DNA of 14,551 nt from DATKCJ01 sp035513275 (GTDB lineage Bacteria > Verrucomicrobiota > Verrucomicrobiia > Opitutales > Opitutaceae). Both the position numbers and the translations under genes were made by a program. Below the pieces are notes generated by a model, which saw only the letters and a program-made list of their open reading frames with translations, was not told where the DNA came from and made no database searches. The stretch lies in NCBI GenBank assembly GCA_035513275.1, contig DATKCJ010000123.1:1-14551 (forward strand). The letters run 5' to 3'. This document shows positions 7,044 to 13,287 of this stretch, piece by piece. Numbering within the stretch: position 1 is the stretch's first letter; every line of letters starts with the position of its first letter.

Positions 7044-7079
7044 GACATCTCGCATCTCAGCGAAAGGTTCGCGACGCCC

Positions 7080-7532
7080 CTAGTTTATGTCTCCGCAGTA
7101 GATCTTGGATGGAGAAAAACGCTCCCCTCGAAGACTCCGCGGGTATACTGGCAAAGAAGCGATTTCTTCGATCGCGATCCACTCAACGCTTAACTGATCA
7201 CGATCCATCGAGGGTCCGTTCACCGGACGACTACCTTCTGGCAGATCACAGCTGAAGTAGAACTCGACTTGATGGGTCGTCGGATCGCTGTCGGCGAATT
7301 CGTGATTGCGCGAAACATATTCGCGAACGAATCGGAGATCCCGAACGATAACATCGACACCGATCTCCTCCTGACACTCCCGCCGCAATGCATCGGCCAT
7401 CGTCTCGAACTTGTCCTGGCCACCTCCAGGGAACACAAAGTAGTCTCCTTGATTGCCTCGCTTGCGGATCAGCAGCACGCGACCGGCCTGTTCGATAATC
7501 GCTTTCACCGAGTTGCGGATCTGGTTGCTCAT
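7080..7532 (-). CDS. Nudix hydrolase
   Basis: A 150-aa soluble Nudix-fold protein hydrolysing an unknown nucleoside-diphosphate-linked substrate. The full Nudix box GX5EX7REUXEEXGU is present at residues 37-59 (GGQDKFE, then RECQEEIGV), with the metal-binding glutamates intact. The lead-in VLLIRKRGNQGDYFVFPGGG is typical of NTP-pyrophosphatase-like members. The C-terminal half (VEWIAIEEIASLPVYPRSL) is a normal Nudix ending. Substrate cannot be predicted. The gene has its own leader (7536-7594) only 3 nt upstream and is separated by 209 bp from the methyltransferase gene above it. Base composition is lower in GC than neighbours: 92 of 180 bases in 7081-7260, consistent with acquisition. Confidence 0.92.
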   Translation of the reverse strand: MSNQIRNSVKAIIEQAGRVLLIRKRGNQGDYFVFPGGGQDKFETMADALRRECQEEIGVDVIVRDLRFVREYVSRNHEFADSDPTTHQVEFYFSCDLPEGSRPVNGPSMDRDQLSVEWIAIEEIASLPVYPRSLRGERFSPSKIYCGDIN

Positions 7533-7535
7533 TGC

Positions 7536-7594
7536 TTCGGTCTAGCTGCGCTATTTCGTCGGGCCGCGGATGCGAGCGAAACGCACGGGGTTTC
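7536..7594 (-). promoter_or_regulatory. Leader element in front of the Nudix gene (copy 1)
   Basis: Bases 7536-7557 match 9846-9867 at 19 of 22 positions; all three differences are transitions and both contain CTAGCTGCG. Beyond the block the spacing is also kept: TTTC arm (7554-7557), GAAAC arm 25 bp further (7578-7582) and GTTTC arm (7590-7594). The middle arm can pair with either outer arm, so two exclusive hairpins are possible. The element ends 3 nt before the Nudix ATG. Function unknown: leader RNA, protein-binding site or remnant of a recombination site. Confidence 0.6.
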
Positions 7595-7630
7595 GGGTGG
7601 CAACGGTCAAACTGTTTGCCCGAACGTGCC

Positions 7631-7725
7631 TCAGAGGTCCGGAAGAGGAGTCCTGGGAAAGCCCGGAAAAGGGTCGGCTCTTGAAGTTTTCAGGGGTCCG
7701 GAAACCGGGTCAGGAGGTTTTCAGG
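7631..7725. repeat. Degenerate tandem repeat of about 30 bp
   Basis: TCAGAGGTCCGGAA (7631-7644) recurs as TCAGGGGTCCGGAA (7690-7703). GAAGTTTTCAGG (7683-7694) recurs as GAGGTTTTCAGG (7714-7725). A middle unit starting near 7661 with GCCCGGAAAAGGGTC keeps the phase. The three and a fraction units are 29-31 bp each. It lies directly past the stop codon of the HAD-methyltransferase gene. It does not look like CRISPR because there are no distinct spacers. Confidence 0.5.
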
Positions 7726-7741
7726 TCGCGACACAATACTC

Positions 7742-9235
7742 TCAGAGTTCGGCCTTCCAAACATCGTCATGAACCAGTCGAGCAAGATAGTGCCCACTCT
7801 CCTCGCAAGCCAACATCTCTGCCGACACGCCATGTTCATGCGCGAGATTCTGCAGGCTATCGAAATCCATGTGCAGCCAATCGAATGTCTGCCCACGCTT
7901 GCCGCGATACTCGATCCAGAAGCGCATCTGCCCTGCAGGAAGACCACGAGAAAGGTTCGTCTCCTGGTAGGCGATGTGAACGGGATTCGCAGTCTGCCGC
8001 ACGTCGAGCGAATCGCACAAGATTTGGCCCCGGGGGGAAAGAAGATTCCGGGCGTGTTCAAGAAAAGCTGCGGCACCGCTCGGCGTGCCGACCAATCCGA
8101 AGCCGTTCATCAACATCAGAAGTGTGTCGAACTTCCTGCTGGCTAAAGCGAAGACATCTCCCGCACGAGCCTCTGTGACGCCACGCTCAGACATGATACC
8201 GGCGAGTTCTGGCTCCATCTCTAGACCGGTGACGACGCAGCCGCGCTCCTGCAGGGCAAGAGTGTGGCGCCCTACACCCGCACCGATGTCGAGAACTCTG
8301 CCGCTGCAACGACTGACGGCGAGTTGCTCAAGCGGGCTGAAAGGTGGCGTGGCAAAAGCCCCTGCGACCGGGACAGTGTGTGAATATCCATCCTCCCGGT
8401 GGATCGTGTAGGCTGCGCTTACGTCACCGCGCCAGTAATCGAGCATGGCTTGCGAGTATGGGCTGACCGCAGGCGTCATCGTAAGAATGTGCGAGGAGAG
8501 ACGTTTCAGATCAGCCACGGCGGCTTGCCGCCGATGGCTGTAGCGAGTGGCTGTCTTCATTATCGTCACGATTCCGCCAAGATCTTCAGAAAAGCGGGCG
8601 GCCTGAGGATGCGCTTTGCGGACAAGGATCGATCTCCATCCGAAACGCTCTGCGCCCGTATAGTCGGCCTCGAATGAATCGCCCACCATCCACACGTCCT
8701 CTGGTGGCTCCATACCGGAAGTCACCGCGGAGTATGCGATGGGATGTGGCTTCTCGTAGCCGAGAACGGCTGAGCACACCACACGACGAAAGAACTTCGA
8801 CAAGCCGAGCGAAGCGATGATCTGCTCAAGCTCCGGGACGTGATTCGAGAGGACCGCGTGCGTCCATCCAAGATCGGCGAGACTCGAAAGCGCAGCGATG
8901 GTATCCGGAAAGACTTTCCAACGACTCGGATCGCAATATCCAGATCGAACTTCGCGTGCGAACGATTCGGCAAGTTCAGGACCTGCGCCGGCCGCGCGAA
9001 AGGCACGGACGAACAATGGACTCAAGCTACTCCACCACAAATCAGCCGAGGACAGGTGCAAATGACCCAACTCCGGTTGATGCCACGGGAAGCCGCTCTG
9101 AAGCTGCGCGCGCAACGCTTCTCGGCCCGCGAGTAGATGCGGCGCGTGGACGGCGAGAACATCGCACAACGTGCCGGTCCACATTCCCTCTCGAAACGCA
9201 AGGGTGCCGTCAAAGTCCCAGACGATGAGTCGCAT
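7742..9235 (-). CDS. HAD-family phosphatase fused to class I SAM methyltransferase
   Basis: A 497-aa two-domain cytoplasmic protein. Residues 1 to about 226 form a complete HAD hydrolase: motif I DFDGT (D7, D9), motif II Ser130 in VLSNH, motif III Lys162 in GYEKPHP, motif IV GDSFEAD (D186, D191), with a helical cap between motifs I and II (about 15-105). A basic linker (227-252) follows. Residues 253-497 are a Rossmann methyltransferase: the N-terminal lead LDYWRGDVSAAYTIHREDG, motif I VLDIGAGVGRHTL (314-326) and an acidic residue E339 after the second strand. All key residues of both halves look intact. A similar lead is common in stand-alone methyltransferases, so this is probably a fusion of two whole proteins rather than one longer family. 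It starts 21 bp after vanY, so the two are likely co-transcribed. Substrates are unknown. A sequencing frameshift joining two genes is the main alternative. Confidence 0.85.
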   Translation of the reverse strand: MRLIVWDFDGTLAFREGMWTGTLCDVLAVHAPHLLAGREALRAQLQSGFPWHQPELGHLHLSSADLWWSSLSPLFVRAFRAAGAGPELAESFAREVRSGYCDPSRWKVFPDTIAALSSLADLGWTHAVLSNHVPELEQIIASLGLSKFFRRVVCSAVLGYEKPHPIAYSAVTSGMEPPEDVWMVGDSFEADYTGAERFGWRSILVRKAHPQAARFSEDLGGIVTIMKTATRYSHRRQAAVADLKRLSSHILTMTPAVSPYSQAMLDYWRGDVSAAYTIHREDGYSHTVPVAGAFATPPFSPLEQLAVSRCSGRVLDIGAGVGRHTLALQERGCVVTGLEMEPELAGIMSERGVTEARAGDVFALASRKFDTLLMLMNGFGLVGTPSGAAAFLEHARNLLSPRGQILCDSLDVRQTANPVHIAYQETNLSRGLPAGQMRFWIEYRGKRGQTFDWLHMDFDSLQNLAHEHGVSAEMLACEESGHYLARLVHDDVWKAEL

Positions 9236-9256
9236 TTCTTTGCTTTGTCCAACAAG

Positions 9257-9823
9257 TCACATGAGCCGCGCCGCCGGGGGGCGCAATCCTTCGAGACGGA
9301 CACTGTCCGGCTTGGCGCAGGGCGGCTGGATCGGCCCAGCTTTCGTCAGGCGCCAATGCCACGGCTCGTAGATAATGCCGCTTGTATTCGAGCGCGGATA
9401 CGAAAGCCGAAACTCGTGTCGTGCAGCATGCTCGCAGAGCCACGAAAACTCTCGGGTGCTCTCAAATGCTTCGGAAAAGTGCTCGCACTCTGGTGAACCA
9501 AAATCTATCGCCCGGCCGCTGTGGTGCTCGCTAAATCCTGGATAAGCACTCACCCGCAAGATGGTTTCGAGCGACTCCCCAGCAGCGAGCTTCTTCTGAA
9601 CGATCTCCGCCTGCCGCGAGACGCTGCGGAAGCCTGAGAGCAGTAGCAGTCGAACACCGTCTTCTTCAGCCGCTTCCCTCACCTTGAACCAAGCGGCGGC
9701 GGCATCATCAGCCAGCCAGACGTCACGCCCAAACGCATCTTGGCCCACGACGCACAAATGTGACTCCTCGACGCAGCGTCGCATGCGCTTTTCGTAGTCG
9801 GCTGGTGGTAGCGGCAACTCCAT
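9257..9823 (-). CDS. VanY-like M15 family D-alanyl-D-alanine carboxypeptidase
   Basis: A 188-aa zinc peptidase expected to cleave the terminal D-Ala of muropeptides or D-Ala-D-Ala peptides. Family motifs are complete: SGFRSVSRQ (63-71), SEHHSGRAIDF (98-108; zinc ligands H100 and D107) and EPWHWR (153-158; catalytic E153, zinc ligand H156). The chain begins MELPLPPADYEK with no signal peptide or membrane anchor, unlike typical exported VanY or LdcB. It may therefore act in the cytoplasm, as VanXY does, or the true start may lie upstream, since the frame stays open without an ATG. It leads a two-gene unit with the HAD-methyltransferase. A LexA-like dyad sits 2 nt before the ATG. Confidence 0.9.
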   Translation of the reverse strand: MELPLPPADYEKRMRRCVEESHLCVVGQDAFGRDVWLADDAAAAWFKVREAAEEDGVRLLLLSGFRSVSRQAEIVQKKLAAGESLETILRVSAYPGFSEHHSGRAIDFGSPECEHFSEAFESTREFSWLCEHAARHEFRLSYPRSNTSGIIYEPWHWRLTKAGPIQPPCAKPDSVRLEGLRPPAARLM

Positions 9824-9825
9824 CG

Positions 9826-9840
9826 CTGTTCTGCGAACAG
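9826..9840. promoter_or_regulatory. LexA-box-like dyad before vanY
   Basis: CTGTTCTGCGAACAG is a 6-bp perfect inverted repeat with a 3-nt centre, 2 nt upstream of the vanY start codon. The reported verrucomicrobial LexA motif, as I recall it, is TGTTC-N4-GAACA; here the half-sites are exact but the centre is one base short. It could be a weak or different operator, or an RNA hairpin over the ribosome site. No other such box was noticed in the window. Confidence 0.35.
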
Positions 9841-9845
9841 TTTCA

Positions 9846-9907
9846 TTCGGCCTAGCTGCGTTGTTTCACAGGTTTGCCGAGGAGAATGAAACACAAGGGC
9901 TTGTTTC
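9846..9907 (-). promoter_or_regulatory. Leader element in front of vanY (copy 2)
   Basis: Second copy of the block seen before the Nudix gene. 9846-9867 holds CTAGCTGCG at 9852-9860. The GTTTC arm (9863-9867) is followed 25 bp later by GAAAC (9888-9892) and then GTTTC (9903-9907). The first pair extends to a 7-bp stem TGTTTCA/TGAAACA (9862-9868 with 9887-9893). In copy 1 the corresponding stem is TTTCG/CGAAA, so the A-T closing pair is replaced by G-C. It starts 22 nt upstream of vanY, with the LexA-like dyad between. Confidence 0.6.
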
Positions 9908-10026
9908 CGGCAAGGGCGCCAGTTTCTGAGTCGGCTCGGGATGCGCTGTGCGATGCATGCACACCTGCCGAAGGATGGAGCGCGACGGGCGCGAATGATG
10001 CGTTGAGGCGGAAGCGCCCTTCGCTT

Positions 10027-10053
10027 CGTGCCTCTCGGCGAGAGGCACGCTAC
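10027..10053 (-). repeat. GTAG-footed hairpin repeat
   Basis: An 11-bp stem CGTGCCTCTCG/CGAGAGGCACG with a single-base centre is followed by CTAC (10050-10053). It is the same family as 6885-6911, differing by one compensated pair (T-A for C-G), and both are followed by a closely similar CCT(T)CGGA flank. Confidence 0.85.
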
Positions 10054-10128
10054 CTTCGGACGAACTGGTTCTCCGCTTCGATGCGTCGCTGGACCGAGAG
10101 AACGAGAACGAGTGTCGTTGGTCATTGT

Positions 10129-10152
10129 CCCGCTCCTCCCGGAGCGGGCTAC
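10129..10152 (-). repeat. GTAG-footed hairpin repeat
   Basis: The stem CCCGCTCC/GGAGCGGG, loop TCCC, is followed by CTAC (10149-10152). The stem is identical to the copies at 102-125 and 226-249, about 10 kb away in this window; only the loop differs. Confidence 0.85.
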
Positions 10153-10226
10153 ACGAGTCATCGGAATCGCCCAAGAACGGGCTACTACATCGGGGTCGCG
10201 CAGCGACACTTAGGCCGCCGTTCAGC

Positions 10227-10252
10227 GGCGGGCCCAGCGGGTCCCGCCCTAC
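10227..10252 (-). repeat. GTAG-footed hairpin downstream of the cbb3 operon
   Basis: An outer stem GGCGGG/CCCGCC and an inner CCC/GGG pair are joined past a single bulged T and followed by CTAC (10249-10252). It begins 14 nt past the stop of the cytochrome c gene, so it may serve as 3'-end hairpin of the respiratory transcript. No T-tract follows. Confidence 0.7.
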
Positions 10253-10266
10253 CGTCGGACCCTACT

Positions 10267-10947
10267 TTAGGGCTGCGGTGCAGGCGCCGGCTTCTCGAGG
10301 AACGGCAGAATCTCCGCCTCGGTCCACGCGGTGGTGCGGGCGCCGGCTTCGGCGCGGATGCGCGCTACGGTCTCTTCTGTGATCGGCGGCGCGGCGTTGC
10401 CCCACTCCTGGCGAACGTAGGTGAGGACCCACGCGATCTTGTTGTCCTGCCAGTTGAAACCCGCCGTGCCGAACGACGGCATGATGTTGTTGAACGACTT
10501 CCCTTCGACGTTGATCGGGCCGGACAATCCGTGAAGCAGAATGCGCACGACGGCCTCTTCGTTGCCCGTCGCCCACTCCGATCCTGCGAGCGGCGGGTAG
10601 ATGTTGGGAATTCCCTGGCCGTTTACCTGGTGGCAGGCCGTGCAGTTCGCCATGAACAGGCTCTTCCCACGCGCGATTGGATCGACCTGCACGGGCGCAG
10701 CATCGGCGCCGCCGCGGGCAGTCTCGTTGTAGACCATCGGATCGAAGTGTCCCGAGAAACGCTCAAGGTAGATCGCCGCGAAGAAGATGAGCGCGGAAAG
10801 CACGCCGAGCAGCATGAGCGGCAGCGGCGCGTAGCCCTCGACCGGCTCCGCCTTCTCGCGCAGCAACTGCGCGTGGACGGACTGGATGCTCTCATCCGAG
10901 GCACTCGCCTGCTCGAGCTGCGGCGAACTTTTCTTGTCGTCGCTCAT
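10267..10947 (-). CDS. Mono-haem cytochrome c, third subunit of cbb3-type oxidase (CcoP-like)
   Basis: A 226-aa membrane-anchored c-type cytochrome. An N-terminal cytoplasmic segment is followed by one transmembrane helix (about 42-61) and a periplasmic haem domain with one CXXCH site (C102, C105, H106) and the probable axial Met156 in NNIMPSFG. Standard CcoP carries two haems c; only one site exists here, so this is a shortened form or a different cytochrome in the same place. A C-terminal tail rich in Ala and Pro follows. It is the last gene of the operon, and its ATG overlaps the ccoO stop (ATGA). Likely role: electron entry from ACIII or a soluble carrier to CcoO. Confidence 0.88.
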   Translation of the reverse strand: MSDDKKSSPQLEQASASDESIQSVHAQLLREKAEPVEGYAPLPLMLLGVLSALIFFAAIYLERFSGHFDPMVYNETARGGADAAPVQVDPIARGKSLFMANCTACHQVNGQGIPNIYPPLAGSEWATGNEEAVVRILLHGLSGPINVEGKSFNNIMPSFGTAGFNWQDNKIAWVLTYVRQEWGNAAPPITEETVARIRAEAGARTTAWTEAEILPFLEKPAPAPQP

Positions 10948-11576
10948 TGGGCACCTCCGACGGGCCGGGCTTCGGGATATTCGTATTCGTGCTTCAAGCT
11001 CAACAGATAAGCCACGAGCGCCTCGGCACGCGCAGTCGGGACGATTTCGAAACCGGGCGCAGGCGCGTGCTCACCGGAGAGACCTTGAATGGCGTTGGCC
11101 GAGGGCTCTCCCTGAATCTTGCGCGTCTCAAAGAGGAACGGGAACGGCGGCATCGTCGACCCGGGCGACGTGATCTGCGCATCGAGCAGATGCTTCAGAT
11201 GCCAGTCAGCCGTGAGCGGGCGCGCGCCGACAGTCATGAGGTCGGGCCCGGTGCGCATTGTGCCGAGGAGCACACGGTCCTGCTGGAGGTAATCGCGCGG
11301 CACACTCTGGCGGTCGCCCCAGCCGCGCGCGGTGTCGCCGCCGAATCCGGGCCGCCGCACCTGTTGCGTGTGGCAGTAGATGCAGCCGAGTTCCTGGTAG
11401 ACCTGCTTGCCCTGCTTCGCGATGCCGGACATCGGCGACGGAAACGCCTTGCCTTCGACGTCGTCGTAATACGGCTGCATGCGGCCCCACTGGAGGTGGT
11501 TGACCAGCACGATTCCGGTCCACGAAAACAAGATCGTCAGGAATGCGCCAAGGAAAATGAGGGGTCCCTTGTTCAT
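10944..11576 (-). CDS. ccoO: cbb3-type cytochrome c oxidase subunit II
   Basis: A 210-aa mono-haem cytochrome c subunit that passes electrons to the catalytic subunit CcoN. The N-terminal membrane anchor spans about 6-26, followed by a periplasmic domain. The haem site is C65-I-Y-C68-H69 within YQELGCIYCHTQQVRRPGFGGD, a strong CcoO signature. DYLQQDRVLLGTMRTGPDL (95-113) is also typical, and Met142 in STMPPFPFLF is the probable second haem ligand. The start codon overlaps the ccoN stop by 4 bp, indicating translational coupling. Confidence 0.95.
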   Translation of the reverse strand: MNKGPLIFLGAFLTILFSWTGIVLVNHLQWGRMQPYYDDVEGKAFPSPMSGIAKQGKQVYQELGCIYCHTQQVRRPGFGGDTARGWGDRQSVPRDYLQQDRVLLGTMRTGPDLMTVGARPLTADWHLKHLLDAQITSPGSTMPPFPFLFETRKIQGEPSANAIQGLSGEHAPAPGFEIVPTARAEALVAYLLSLKHEYEYPEARPVGGAQ

Positions 11577-13066
11577 GACGCGGAAGACCGAGCATCCATG
11601 GCGGGCGGCGCGTGGAAGAGTGTCGGCGCGCCGGCGGCATCAGGGCTGCGCTTGAAGAGCATCCAACCGAAGTTCACAGCAAACGCGATATGGCCGACCG
11701 TGATGATCGCGCCCGCAACACTGCGCGTGTGGAGCCACGGGTTCATGCTCTTCACAATATCGAGGAAGACCGGGTAGTTCTCGGCGTCGTTCATCTGCAG
11801 GCCCTGGATGACGCCGCCGATCGACATGCCGACGACGTAGATCGTGATGCCGATGGCGCACGCCCAGAAATGAACGCTGATGAGCGAGGCGCTCGGCCAC
11901 TCGCGGTGGAGGATGCGGGGCAGCATGAAGTAGATCGACCCGAACATCACCATCGTGAAGAACGCATACATGCCGTGATGCGCGTGGGCCACGGTGAAGT
12001 GCGTGAAGTGCGTGACCTCATTGACGCTGCGAACCGCCATCGTCGATCCGATGAGGCTGGACGCGGAATAATTCAGAGCGCCGAAGACGATGAACCGAAG
12101 AGTCGGCGAGTATTTCAACGCCGACCAGTTGCCGCGCATAGTGGCGTGGTGGTTGATGCCGGTGACGACGATCGGGATCACCATCATCAGCGACGCAACG
12201 ATGCCCGCCGATATGACCCATGCCGGCACCGGCCCGCCGATCAAGTGGTGCACGCCGGCCCAGTTGTAGAAGAGCGCGAGCGACCAGAAGCCGAGGACCG
12301 AGAGGTAGTAGCTGTGAATCGGGCGGCCGAGCACCTTCGGGATGAAGTAGTACGCCGCGGCGACACCGATCGGCGTGAACCAGAGGCCGAGGACGTTGTG
12401 CGCGAACCACCAGTTCACCAGCGACTGCACCGTGCCACGCGCGGGCTCGAAAAGGAGCATGATCTGCGCGGCCGAGTAGAGCCACGGGAACCAGAACAAC
12501 GCCGCGATCAGATACCACTGCGAAACGTAGATGTGCTGCGACTGCCGGAAGCGGAATGTGATGATCGCCCAGACGCCGATGAGCGCGTAGGCCACGAAGA
12601 GAATCGGGGTCGCGTAGGTCGGAATCTCGAGCCACTCGATCGAGGTCGAGTCGCCTCGTAGGATGCCCGCGACACCGATCGTCACGCCGAGGTTCCAAAG
12701 GCACGCGGCGGCGAGAACAATGCCCGGGTGCCGCAGGCGCATGCGCGAGAGGCGCGCCATGAGCCAGAGCGCGACGGCGAACGCCGCATTTGTGCTCCAG
12801 CCGAAAATGACGGACTGCAGGTGCGCCGTGCGGATGTTGCCGAATGTGAGCCACTCGGACTCCCCGAGGAACGACGGGTAGTGCAGCTTGATCGAAGCGA
12901 TGAGCGCGAACACCGTGCCGACCAGCAGCCACAGAATACCGGAGACGAGGAAGAAAAGCGCCGGAGCCTTCGTCGACTCGTCGATCTCGCGCAGGATCGC
13001 GCGCTCCACCGGCACGGGAGTGCCCGGGTTGAGCGACGCGGCGAGGTTGGAGAGAGGGTTGCTCAT
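11573..13066 (-). CDS. ccoN: cbb3-type cytochrome c oxidase subunit I
   Basis: Catalytic haem-copper oxidase subunit (C family) reducing O2 to water with proton pumping; 497 aa with about 12 transmembrane helices. Ligands visible: H82 in RTAHLQSVIFGW (low-spin haem b), H223 in WWFAHNVLGLWFTP and H273/H274 in GVHHLIGGPVPAW (CuB), H361 and H363 in VAHAHHG (haem b3 and haem b). Y267, six residues before H273, is placed like the Tyr that is cross-linked to a CuB His in the Pseudomonas stutzeri enzyme. All expected metal ligands are present, so it should be active. The start overlaps the ccoS-like stop by 4 bp. Confidence 0.96.
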   Translation of the reverse strand: MSNPLSNLAASLNPGTPVPVERAILREIDESTKAPALFFLVSGILWLLVGTVFALIASIKLHYPSFLGESEWLTFGNIRTAHLQSVIFGWSTNAAFAVALWLMARLSRMRLRHPGIVLAAACLWNLGVTIGVAGILRGDSTSIEWLEIPTYATPILFVAYALIGVWAIITFRFRQSQHIYVSQWYLIAALFWFPWLYSAAQIMLLFEPARGTVQSLVNWWFAHNVLGLWFTPIGVAAAYYFIPKVLGRPIHSYYLSVLGFWSLALFYNWAGVHHLIGGPVPAWVISAGIVASLMMVIPIVVTGINHHATMRGNWSALKYSPTLRFIVFGALNYSASSLIGSTMAVRSVNEVTHFTHFTVAHAHHGMYAFFTMVMFGSIYFMLPRILHREWPSASLISVHFWACAIGITIYVVGMSIGGVIQGLQMNDAENYPVFLDIVKSMNPWLHTRSVAGAIITVGHIAFAVNFGWMLFKRSPDAAGAPTLFHAPPAMDARSSAS

Positions 13067-13281
13067 CGGTTGGGAATGATCGGCTTCGCGAGCGGCGGCG
13101 CTTTGCCAGGAAAGCTGTCGGCCGTGCGGCCCATCGGCTCATCTTCGTCGAAGATCGTCTCGGCGCCCTTCTCGAAGTCGCGGAACTGGCCGGTCTTCAC
13201 GGCCCAGCGCAGGGCAACGACGGCCGACGCGGTGATCAAGAGCGCGATGACGAAGGCGATGATGTAGGAAATCCACTCCAT
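13063..13281 (-). CDS. ccoS: CcoS-like cbb3 oxidase assembly protein
   Basis: A 72-aa single-pass membrane protein: MEWISYIIAFVIALLITASAV is the anchor (about 3-25), followed by LRWAVKTGQFRDFEKGAETIFDEDEP, which parallels the GQFDDLE...ILFDDD stretch of CcoS, a factor for cofactor insertion into CcoN. A Pro-rich tail of about 25 residues is longer than in typical CcoS. Its place directly before ccoN, with 4-bp overlap, supports the assignment. A CcoQ-type subunit is a less likely alternative. Confidence 0.75.
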   Translation of the reverse strand: MEWISYIIAFVIALLITASAVVALRWAVKTGQFRDFEKGAETIFDEDEPMGRTADSFPGKAPPLAKPIIPNR

Positions 13282-13287
13282 CTGAAA

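Larger units (their letters stand above)
6693..7079. other. Intergenic region upstream of ydbH
   Basis: No convincing gene in 387 bases. In order it contains the ydbH-proximal palindrome (6698-6717), a bulged hairpin AATCCG-CCGG/CCGG-C-CGGATT (6742-6775), a 120-bp inverted-repeat element (6798-6917), about 95 bases in which I see nothing, and a three-copy decamer (7014-7043) beyond the Nudix stop codon. Confidence 0.7.
9824..10266. other. Intergenic region between the respiratory operon and vanY
   Basis: No convincing gene in 443 bases. It holds, in order, the LexA-like dyad (9826-9840), the second leader element (9846-9907), about 120 bases in which I see nothing, and GTAG-footed hairpins at 10027, 10129 and 10227. 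A small hairpin GTCGC/GCGAC lies at 10195-10207, and one with stem CCGCCG/CGGCGG precedes the last repeat. Confidence 0.65.

Noticed and set aside
7631..7725. CRISPR array
   Set aside because: Units are degenerate and contiguous, with no unique equal-length spacers and no cas genes.
9846..9907. True integron attC site
   Set aside because: The end resembles the attC core (GCTAGGC), but the essential GTT/AAC triplets are absent, no matching partner core is found at the other end, and no integrase is present.
10227..10252. Intrinsic terminator of the cbb3 operon
   Set aside because: The hairpin is well placed but no T-run follows it on the transcribed strand; kept as a repeat.
9874..11010. 378-aa plus-strand frame
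   Set aside because: It crosses hairpin repeats and runs antisense to the cytochrome c gene; Arg-rich low-complexity product.
11612..12661. 349-aa plus-strand frame opposite ccoN
   Set aside because: Asp/Arg/Glu/His-rich product typical of an antisense shadow in high-GC DNA.
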